A DNA stretch of 5,402 nucleotides from Oscillospiraceae bacterium (GTDB lineage Bacteria; Bacillota; Clostridia; Oscillospirales; Ruminococcaceae): contig DXNX01000172.1 in NCBI GenBank assembly GCA_019413245.1, positions 1-5,402 on the forward strand. The letters are read 5' to 3'. Shown here piece after piece: positions 1 through 4,197 of this stretch (position 1 is its first letter; each line of letters begins with the position of its first letter). The notes under the pieces are model-generated. The model was not told the DNA's origin. It saw only the letters and a list, made by a program, of their open reading frames with translations, and made no database searches. The position numbers and the translations under genes were made by a program.

Positions 1-76
1 CGATGATGTCGCTGATCGCCTTGCCGACCGTGCGGCCCTTGCCGGCGTGCAGCGGTATAATGCGGGTGGTGGCCAT
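1..76 (-). CDS. Relaxase (MobA/VirD2-type), N-terminal fragment
   Basis: Only the first 25 codons are present; the gene continues beyond the left edge. The peptide begins MATTRIIPLHAGKGRTVGKA. An N-terminal MATTR...LH..KG+T pattern is typical of relaxases of Firmicutes conjugative elements (Relaxase/MobA-VirD2 family), which nick one strand at oriT and stay covalently bound to it through a tyrosine. The catalytic tyrosine and the histidine triad would lie outside the window. The ATG at 76 is preceded by AGGAGG with a 10-base spacing. The gap to the upstream zinc-ribbon gene is 59 bases and contains an intrinsic terminator. MobC, the usual partner, is encoded about 2.7 kb upstream rather than immediately adjacent. 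The family call rests on a short stretch but fits the context well. Confidence 0.8.
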   Translation of the reverse strand, partial: MATTRIIPLHAGKGRTVGKAISDII

Positions 77-86
77 GTGGGGTCCG

Positions 87-92
87 CCTCCT
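87..92 (-). promoter_or_regulatory. Ribosome binding site of the relaxase gene
   Basis: AGGAGG on the minus strand lies 10 bases before the ATG at 76. It starts only 5 bases after the T-tract of the terminator at 98-129, so the relaxase ribosome site is directly behind a transcription stop signal. There is no room for a promoter between them. Confidence 0.8.
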
Positions 93-97
93 ATTCC

Positions 98-129
98 AAA
101 AAATAAGCGGCCTGCTCATCACAGACCGC
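98..129 (-). terminator. Intrinsic terminator between the abiE operon and the relaxase
   Basis: On the minus strand an 8-base arm (129-122) pairs with 114-107 around a 7-base loop (121-115), followed by TTATTTTTT (106-98). One pair is G.U in the minus-strand RNA. The same position would be an A/C mismatch in plus-strand RNA, so both the stem and the T-tract point to minus-strand function. It sits 7 bases after the stop codon of the zinc-ribbon gene (136-138). It could act as a full stop or as an attenuator for the relaxase. A role in oriT is a weaker alternative. Confidence 0.75.
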
Positions 130-135
130 ATCGGT

Positions 136-486
136 TTACTCTATATCAGTTTCCTCGTCCATATAAAAATCGAAATCTTCTTCAAAGTCATCTTCCAATT
201 CATCCAGTTCTATCCTGGGCGGGAACCGAATTTCATATTGTTCCGTCGCCAGGGTTCGCACGGCATCCCGCCTGTCTTTCATCCGCTTCTTCAGCCACGA
301 AAGCTGTTCTTTGGATAATCTCCAGGGAAGGTTGACAAGCCGGGTAAGTGTCATTTCTTCTGCCTGCCGTTCTGGCGGGAGAGCGGCGCAGGTTTTACAG
401 ATGTGTGCGGCATGGCCTTTGCCGGAAAACTTTTCGTTGGCTTTATACTCGCCACAGACCTTGCAGTAGTGCCCACGCTTTTTCAT
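136..486 (-). CDS. Zinc-ribbon protein with acidic tail, third gene of the abiE operon
   Basis: This 116-residue protein has no function I can name. Near its N-terminus are two CxxC pairs (C8/C11 and C30/C33, 18 residues between the pairs), a typical zinc-ribbon or treble-clef spacing. The middle (about residues 45-85) is basic and probably helical, with a stretch KKRMKDRRDAVR. The last 24 residues include 15 Asp/Glu. A basic DNA- or RNA-binding-like body with an acidic tail is the visible plan. I chose the ATG at 486 because it overlaps the abiEii stop codon in an ATGA and has GAGGG 6 bases upstream. A longer reading from 588 would lie inside abiEii and add an unrelated leader. The coupling suggests a job linked to the toxin-antitoxin pair, such as regulation or modulation of the toxin, but that is inference. 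Base composition at its 3' end is strikingly AT-rich compared with the helicase side. Confidence 0.8.
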   Translation of the reverse strand: MKKRGHYCKVCGEYKANEKFSGKGHAAHICKTCAALPPERQAEEMTLTRLVNLPWRLSKEQLSWLKKRMKDRRDAVRTLATEQYEIRFPPRIELDELEDDFEEDFDFYMDEETDIE

Positions 487-1331
487 ACCGTGCCCTCGCA
501 ACGAGCGAACAGCTGACGGACCGCAGCCATGACCGTATCCCAGCCAAGGTCGGACGCATAGGAGAACTTTTTCTGATAGGCCGCCCACAGGTCCTGCATG
601 ACCGGGCTGTTCTCCACTTCATCAAAGACTTCGGCGGCCTCGGCCAGATGGCGTTCGGTGCCGCGCTTGTGGGCTGTCGCCAGCAGCGCGTCATGGAGAA
701 CGTGCGGGTCCAGAGTGCTGCCATAGAGTTGTTGCAGGATGGCGATGTCGTAAAAATCTCTCATGCGGGTGTTGGTCGTGGTCCGGGTGATGATGGTTTC
801 CAGCTTTTCAGCCAGCACAGTTTCCAGGTTATAGGCCCAAACGTCGATGGAGCGATCTTCCAGCATGAGCTTGAAGCTGTACCGCACCTCTTTAGGGGTG
901 ATGGCATCGCCGGTGGAAATGTCGATTTTCAGCGGCGTGCGTACCCCGTCAAAAAGCGTTGTCATCGTCACCCGGATGCCGGGATATTCCGCTTCATCCA
1001 TGATCTCCGAAATGCTTTTCACCTGGAAGGTAACGCCGTCATCAATGGGAACAGCGATGATCTCGGCTATCATGTTCTCCACATCCTCCACGCTGATGTT
1101 GGCCCCCTTGACCGTTGCGTCCAGGTCCATCGTAGAGCGGGCATCCAGCCCGACCATCGCGGCCACCAGCATCCCGCCCTTGAGGATAAATTTGTCCCGG
1201 TAGGCCGAGAGGGAGATACGCTCCAGGAACCGCTCCATCATGTAGTTTCGCATCAGAATCTGCGCGTCCGCAGCGTTTTTCCTGGACAGGTTGCGGATCA
1301 AATCTTTCAGCTGTCTGGCTGTCTTTATCAT
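483..1331 (-). CDS. abiEii: Type IV toxin AbiEii, nucleotidyltransferase
   Basis: This 282-residue protein is a full-length member of the AbiEii/AbiGii toxin family, nucleotidyltransferases of the DNA polymerase beta fold. Motifs seen: the KGG signature at 51-53, then RSTMDLD at 65-71 with two metal-binding aspartates (D69, D71), a third acidic residue in KIDIS (D137), and the C-terminal ETVLAEKLE (170-178) and RMRDFYD (189-195) blocks. All expected catalytic residues are present, so the enzyme looks active. Related toxins use GTP or add nucleotides to tRNA acceptor ends, which stops translation; the substrate here is not known. The ATG overlaps the abiEi stop codon (ATGA, 1328-1331) and follows a GGAGG at the end of abiEi. 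Its own TGA overlaps the start of the next gene. Coupling to the antitoxin gene keeps the ratio of the two proteins in check. Confidence 0.92.
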   Translation of the reverse strand: MIKTARQLKDLIRNLSRKNAADAQILMRNYMMERFLERISLSAYRDKFILKGGMLVAAMVGLDARSTMDLDATVKGANISVEDVENMIAEIIAVPIDDGVTFQVKSISEIMDEAEYPGIRVTMTTLFDGVRTPLKIDISTGDAITPKEVRYSFKLMLEDRSIDVWAYNLETVLAEKLETIITRTTTNTRMRDFYDIAILQQLYGSTLDPHVLHDALLATAHKRGTERHLAEAAEVFDEVENSPVMQDLWAAYQKKFSYASDLGWDTVMAAVRQLFARCEGTV

Positions 1332-1921
1332 AACAGCACCTCCAAATACTGGCGTAAAATCTTCTCGACCCGGAACAGTTTGGCATAGCGCACCAGCGTC
1401 CGCAGGTCCTTGTCTTTCCGGCGGGCATACGCTTTCAAAGCGTCCTGGAATGTCTGCATCTCGATGTGGCTCCGGCTGCGCAGCACATCGCAGATCGTCC
1501 GTTCCATATCATAGACCGGCACATCGTGGCCGAAGGGGGTTTGCGCAGTTGTCAGGCCGACCTCATACAGCTCCGCCTTGATGGTAAAGACCTGAACGCC
1601 CTCACTTTTAAGCCGGGTGGGGTTGTAGCCCGTCTTGACCGTAATGGAATAGGCCAGCGGCTCCCGGTCGGTCAGGTCGTGGAAAAACAGCGCCGTTTCA
1701 TGGGAAAAAACCGCCTGCGGACAACGAAGATGCAGCAGATACATGGCGTCCACCCAGGCGTCTTTGGAAAGATAAATCCCATGCGCCGCCTGTTCCAACC
1801 CGCGGGAGCGTACAAACTGATAAAAAACAGGTTTTGAGATCCCGGCCGCGAGGGCCTGCCCGGTGCGCAGCATTCCGTCCTGACGTTCCATCAGCTGGTC
1901 CAGCTGTTGAAATTGGCTCAC
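1328..1921 (-). CDS. abiEi: Type IV antitoxin AbiEi, transcriptional repressor
   Basis: This is a 197-residue AbiEi-family antitoxin. Residues 1-55 form a winged helix-turn-helix (FQQLDQL near the start, then GISKPVFYQFVRSRGLEQ and a wing ending HGIYLS). The rest is the antitoxin domain, with SHETALFFHDLTDR (73-86) and YDMERTICDVLRSR (137-150), both characteristic of the family. AbiEi proteins repress their own operon and counter the toxin without a stable toxin-antitoxin complex (type IV). I chose the GTG at 1921 because AGGTGA lies 5 bases upstream. The in-frame GTG at 1930 would lie inside that ribosome site and would have only AAGGA two bases before it. It would add three residues (MKN). 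The gene is first in its operon, behind a strong promoter with an inverted repeat, and its TGA overlaps abiEii. Confidence 0.9.
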   Translation of the reverse strand: MSQFQQLDQLMERQDGMLRTGQALAAGISKPVFYQFVRSRGLEQAAHGIYLSKDAWVDAMYLLHLRCPQAVFSHETALFFHDLTDREPLAYSITVKTGYNPTRLKSEGVQVFTIKAELYEVGLTTAQTPFGHDVPVYDMERTICDVLRSRSHIEMQTFQDALKAYARRKDKDLRTLVRYAKLFRVEKILRQYLEVLL

Positions 1922-1926
1922 GTTCT

Positions 1927-1932
1927 TCACCT
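1927..1932 (-). promoter_or_regulatory. Ribosome binding site that decides the abiEi start
   Basis: AGGTGA on the minus strand is a 6-base match to the 16S anti-Shine-Dalgarno sequence, 5 bases before the GTG at 1921. It includes the alternative GTG at 1930, which is why that codon is unlikely to be the start. A four-codon mini-ORF (ATG at 1941, TGA at 1929-1927) runs through the same site. Confidence 0.65.
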
Positions 1933-1940
1933 TCCTTTCA

Positions 1941-1966
1941 TGCTAATATTATACGCGAAATTAGCA
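1941..1966. promoter_or_regulatory. Inverted repeat over the abiE promoter, likely AbiEi operator
   Basis: A perfect 7-base inverted repeat, TGCTAAT (1941-1947) and ATTAGCA (1960-1966), has a 12-base spacer, so the half-site centres are 19 bases apart. The spacer holds the complete -10 box; one arm lies in the -10/-35 spacer and the other at the expected transcription start. AbiEi antitoxins are known to bind inverted repeats in their own promoter and repress it. Assigning this repeat to AbiEi is inference from position and symmetry. Confidence 0.65.
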
Positions 1967-1976
1967 CAAAAGTAAA
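1948..1976 (-). promoter_or_regulatory. Promoter of the abiE operon (housekeeping sigma type)
   Basis: On the minus strand a perfect TATAAT (1953-1948) lies 17 bases downstream of TTTACT (1976-1971), which matches 4 of 6 -35 consensus bases. Transcription should start near 1941, giving a leader of about 20 bases before the abiEi start. The promoter sits just behind the terminator of the preceding block, so this operon is transcribed on its own. Confidence 0.8.
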
Positions 1977-2010
1977 GTTAAAAATTGCCGGGGCTTCACT
2001 CCCGGCAATT
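1975..2010 (-). terminator. Intrinsic terminator after the CD1845-type gene
   Basis: A perfect 10-base stem (2010-2001 with 1992-1983) and an 8-base loop contain the GC core GCCGGG/CCCGGC. On the minus strand the AATT at the base of the stem runs into TTTAACTTT, giving a U-rich tail. It ends block B 13 bases after the stop codon at 2024-2026. The plus-strand reading has a poorer tail (CTTCGTTTCC). Confidence 0.8.
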
Positions 2011-2023
2011 CTTCGTTTCCTGT

Positions 2024-2335
2024 TCAGCCATACACCGCATCCTGGATCATATACCGCAGGTCCTGCACCTTGCTCACCAGCCAGGCGGCGGCCATCGGAA
2101 GGCCCAGCGGGCTGACCAGAAAGGCGATCACCAGCAGGATCACGCCGTTTTGCGGCGAGTAGGTCACCAGCACCGCGACCCCCAGCAGCGCCACCACCGT
2201 GGAGGCCAGGCCGAAGATGAAGCTGGACACATACAGCAGCCCGAAGCACAGCCAGGTGAACAGCATCAGCGCCAGCACCACCGGCGCGGCAAGGATTTTT
2301 AGCCCCAATTTCAAAACAAACAGCACAGCTCTCAT
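2024..2335 (-). CDS. CD1845-type small membrane protein
   Basis: This 103-residue protein is very hydrophobic and resembles the CD1845-type proteins of clostridial conjugative elements, whose function is not known. Two or three membrane helices can be drawn: roughly residues 5-36, 38-58 and 64-87. Positive residues at R2, K9 and K13 suggest that the N-terminus is inside, and a short polar C-terminal tail (VSKVQDLRYMIQDAVYG) remains. A longer reading from an ATG at 2374 lies inside the upstream gene. The ATG at 2335 is preferred because it forms an ATGA overlap with the upstream stop and has AAGGAGG 7 bases before it. Because it is coupled to the 101-residue gene and lies in the transfer region, a link to the conjugation machinery at the membrane is plausible but unproven. 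Confidence 0.75.
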   Translation of the reverse strand: MRAVLFVLKLGLKILAAPVVLALMLFTWLCFGLLYVSSFIFGLASTVVALLGVAVLVTYSPQNGVILLVIAFLVSPLGLPMAAAWLVSKVQDLRYMIQDAVYG

Positions 2336-2637
2336 TTCAGCGCCTCCTTCCGCCAGTCCAGGTAGGGCTGGCACAATTCCTCCACTGCCTTTTCGTCAGC
2401 CTCTGTAACCTCCCGGCGGCCTTTCGTCCGGCGGAGCAATTCAAAGTCCTGGTAATCCGTGAGCAGCAGGTCAAACAGTTCCTCCGGGGTCCGGCAGAGG
2501 ATGCCGTCCACGCAGTAGCGGGAATCCTTGTTCCAGGTCAATCGAACATAGCCGCGCTTGCAGGGGAGGACTTCTTCCTCCGGGTCACACAGCAGATACT
2601 CTTGAAACAACTCCAAGATATTTTCAAATGTCAACAT
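2332..2637 (-). CDS. Conserved-looking hypothetical protein, 101 residues
   Basis: I do not recognise a named family. The protein is acidic and soluble, with no signal peptide or membrane segment. Residues 3-16 and 50-69 look helical (TFENILELFQEYLL; TPEELFDLLLTDYQDFELL). The segment between (about 26-48) looks like strands, with YVRLTW and YCVDGILC, and there are five cysteines (17, 26, 42, 48, 89) without a CxxC pair. The ATG at 2637 has GGAGG 9 bases upstream and lies behind its own promoter. It is the first gene of a two-gene operon with the membrane protein, whose start overlaps its stop (ATGA). Clean ribosome site, promoter and coupling make it a real gene. Confidence 0.75.
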   Translation of the reverse strand: MLTFENILELFQEYLLCDPEEEVLPCKRGYVRLTWNKDSRYCVDGILCRTPEELFDLLLTDYQDFELLRRTKGRREVTEADEKAVEELCQPYLDWRKEALK

Positions 2638-2663
2638 CAGCCTTCACCTCCGTTTCTGATGAT

Positions 2664-2692
2664 ATTATCGCCTGCGGCCCGCAAAAGTGCAA
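2664..2692 (-). promoter_or_regulatory. Promoter of the 101-residue / CD1845-type gene pair
   Basis: On the minus strand TTGCAC (2692-2687) and GATAAT (2669-2664) are separated by exactly 17 bases. The -10 box matches 5 of 6 consensus bases and the -35 only 3 of 6. The spacer contains a short perfect inverted repeat, TGCGG-C-CCGCA on the plus strand (2673-2683), which could bind a regulator. Transcription would start near 2657, about 20 bases before the ATG, just after the terminator of block A. Confidence 0.6.
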
Positions 2693-2701
2693 CGATACGG
2701 G

Positions 2702-2756
2702 CAAAGAAAAAAGAGGGAGGCCCGGCGCAGCAGCCTGCACGCGCCGGACCTCCCTC
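2702..2756 (-). terminator. Strong intrinsic terminator after mobC
   Basis: A 16-pair stem (2756-2741 with 2728-2713) with a 12-base loop is followed on the minus strand by TTTTTTCTTTG (2712-2702). Position 2748/2721 is a G.U pair in minus-strand RNA but an A/C mismatch in plus-strand RNA, which confirms the direction. The stem is long and GC-rich, so it should stop the helicase-DUF3848-mobC transcript efficiently before the next promoter at 2692. Confidence 0.88.
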
Positions 2757-2762
2757 AAAGCC

Positions 2763-2776
2763 GGGGCGTATGCCCC
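2763..2776. repeat. Small GC hairpin between mobC stop and terminator
   Basis: GGGGC (2763-2767) and GCCCC (2772-2776) form a perfect 5-pair stem with a 4-base loop, beginning 2 bases after the mobC stop codon and ending 6 bases before the terminator stem. It may be an extra RNA hairpin protecting the 3' end, or chance in GC-rich DNA. Confidence 0.35.
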
Positions 2777-2778
2777 TG

Positions 2779-3123
2779 TCACGACAGCTTTGCCAGCTGG
2801 GTCAATACCTGATGCACCCCATCCCACAAAGCATCCTGCCGCCGGGATATATCCTCCAGGTCGGCGTCATAAATGCGCCCGGTTTCATGCACGCGGCGGG
2901 TCAGCTGGTTCAGGTTGTTGCTGGAATAGCGCATCAGGGAGACCAGCTCCTTCAGCTCCGGCAGTTCCAGGCGCACCACATAACCGTCCAGGGCCATCTT
3001 GCGCAGATAGGCTTCCCGGTTCTTTGTCCCCAGCTGGACCATCTTCTGCTCGATCAGCGCCAGTTCTTCCGGCGAGACCCGGAAGTTCAGCTGCACCTCC
3101 CGCTTGCGCTTGGGGGCGCTCAC
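2779..3123 (-). CDS. mobC: MobC-type relaxosome accessory protein
   Basis: This 114-residue protein has the plan of MobC mobilisation proteins. It has a basic N-terminus (KRKRE), then a ribbon-helix-helix DNA-binding segment at about 10-47 (VQLNFRVSPEELALIEQKM and TKNREAYLRKMALDG). The MobC C-terminal part follows, with the NNLNQL block at 69-74 and a long helical end. MobC proteins bind near oriT and help the relaxase open and nick the strand. The start is a GTG at 3123 whose GTGA overlaps the stop of the upstream gene, with AAAGGAG 8 bases before it. It ends an operon closed by a strong terminator. The relaxase gene is not next to it but follows two further operons. Confidence 0.85.
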   Translation of the reverse strand: MSAPKRKREVQLNFRVSPEELALIEQKMVQLGTKNREAYLRKMALDGYVVRLELPELKELVSLMRYSSNNLNQLTRRVHETGRIYDADLEDISRRQDALWDGVHQVLTQLAKLS

Positions 3124-4196
3124 CGTTCCGGCTCCTTTTTCTTATGGATGGGGGATTTTTTCTCCGGCTTTTCAGCAGGGCGCGGCTCCTGTTTCAGCTG
3201 GCGGCGGACCGAGGGGCGTCGCTGGCGCAGCCCCTTGGAGCGGTCCTCGCTGGCCAGAATGGTGACATAGGTGCCGGGCAGGTCCTTCATGCCGGTGATC
3301 GCCAGGCTACGGAACGGCAGCAGCGCCATCAGCTGGTCGTGGGCCTGGGTGCCGGCGCGGGCCAGAAAATCCGGCGAAACGCGGGCCATGTAATGGGTGC
3401 CGTGGGGGCTGTTGGGCGTATCCGGCGCACGAAGCTCCTGCAACAGCCGGGCGGCCTCGACGTGAATCTCCTCCGGTGTCAGCGGCTGGAGCCGCAAATA
3501 ATCCTGCCGCGCCTGGCTCAAGAACAGATCGACCAGGCCGGGGTGGCCGTCCACCACGAAGTCCAGGTTGCGGTCGCTGCCGAAGCCATCCGGGTTGGGC
3601 GGGATGTCCACGGTCCTGGCCCACGCCTTGTTGGCCGGGCTGAACCGCCCGTCCCATTCCTTCTGCTGCACAGTGTTCGCCAGCACATAGAGGGTACGGG
3701 TGTAGCCGAACTGCTCGATCACCTGGGGCACCGCGTCTTTGTCCAGCCGGTTGTCCCGGTAATGTTCCGAAATGGACGCCTCGATGGCCTCCTTGCAGGC
3801 GATGTTGGCGCGCCGGGACGCCCGGTACAAATCCAGGTTGCCCTGCTCACGGGCATAGGCGGCGTCGTGCCGGTAGAGCGGCAGTTCCCGCTGGGCATCC
3901 AGCGCCGCCTCGGCCCGCTGCTCGATGCTGTCCCGCACCACATCCATGTAGGAAGTTTCCCGGTCGGCAAACTCCTTGTAGACATCCGCCAGCGGGGACG
4001 GGGAGGCCAGCAACGCGGCGGCCCGGCTTTGGGGCAGGTCCAACTCCTCCATCGCCATCAGAATGTCCTCCCGGACCGTATACTCGTAGGCATGATTTAA
4101 GATTTCCTCCGGCGGCTGGCTTTTCAGCCAGTCCCGAAACTTATCCTGTTCGGCGGCCATCTTCTCATAGAGGGCCGTGTTTTTATCGGTATTCAT
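3120..4196 (-). CDS. DUF3848/DUF3849 domain protein of conjugative elements
   Basis: This 358-residue protein carries two domains known from Firmicutes conjugative elements but without a described activity. About residues 8-95 match DUF3848 (LYEKMAAEQDKFRDWL, then HAYEYTVREDILMAME and the ALLASPSPLADVYKEF block). About 103-230 match DUF3849 (LYRHDAAYAREQGNLDLYR, then NIACKEAIEASISEHYRDN, TLYVLANTVQ and HPGLVDLF). The remainder includes a less conserved domain (about 240-315) and a highly basic proline/lysine tail from about 320, which could contact DNA. It starts 1 base after the helicase stop with AGGAGGTG upstream, and its TGA overlaps the mobC start. Being sandwiched between a helicase and mobC suggests a DNA-processing role, which remains inference. 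Confidence 0.82.
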   Translation of the reverse strand: MNTDKNTALYEKMAAEQDKFRDWLKSQPPEEILNHAYEYTVREDILMAMEELDLPQSRAAALLASPSPLADVYKEFADRETSYMDVVRDSIEQRAEAALDAQRELPLYRHDAAYAREQGNLDLYRASRRANIACKEAIEASISEHYRDNRLDKDAVPQVIEQFGYTRTLYVLANTVQQKEWDGRFSPANKAWARTVDIPPNPDGFGSDRNLDFVVDGHPGLVDLFLSQARQDYLRLQPLTPEEIHVEAARLLQELRAPDTPNSPHGTHYMARVSPDFLARAGTQAHDQLMALLPFRSLAITGMKDLPGTYVTILASEDRSKGLRQRRPSVRRQLKQEPRPAEKPEKKSPIHKKKEPER

Positions 4197-4197
4197 G

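Noticed and set aside
98..129. The hairpin as an oriT element for the relaxase
   Set aside because: oriT hairpins often lie next to mobilisation genes, but this one has a clean T-tract and a strand-specific G.U pair, which a terminator explains better. No conserved nic-site sequence could be recognised.
140..170. A promoter for the relaxase within the end of the zinc-ribbon gene (TATAGA-like box)
   Set aside because: The only -10-like sequence has a poor -35 partner (TTTTTA) in an AT-rich stretch encoding the acidic tail. It is too weak to annotate, though it cannot be excluded.
136..588. A longer form of the zinc-ribbon protein starting at 588
   Set aside because: The 34 extra residues lie inside abiEii and resemble no leader. 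The ATG at 486 has the stop/start overlap and a Shine-Dalgarno-like GAGGG.
348..1388. A 346-codon open frame on the plus strand
   Set aside because: It is antisense to abiEii, which has all its catalytic motifs, and shows no recognisable domain or ribosome site.
2024..2374. A longer form of the membrane protein starting at 2374
   Set aside because: The 13 extra residues come from within the upstream gene. The ATG at 2335 has AAGGAGG at good spacing and the ATGA overlap, and it puts the first membrane helix near the N-terminus.
2628..4100. A 490-codon open frame on the plus strand
   Set aside because: It lies antisense to the mobC and DUF3848/DUF3849 genes, has low-complexity Arg/Gly/Pro/His-rich content without any family motif, and crosses a terminator and promoter of the other strand. 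GC-rich coding DNA readily opens such shadow frames.
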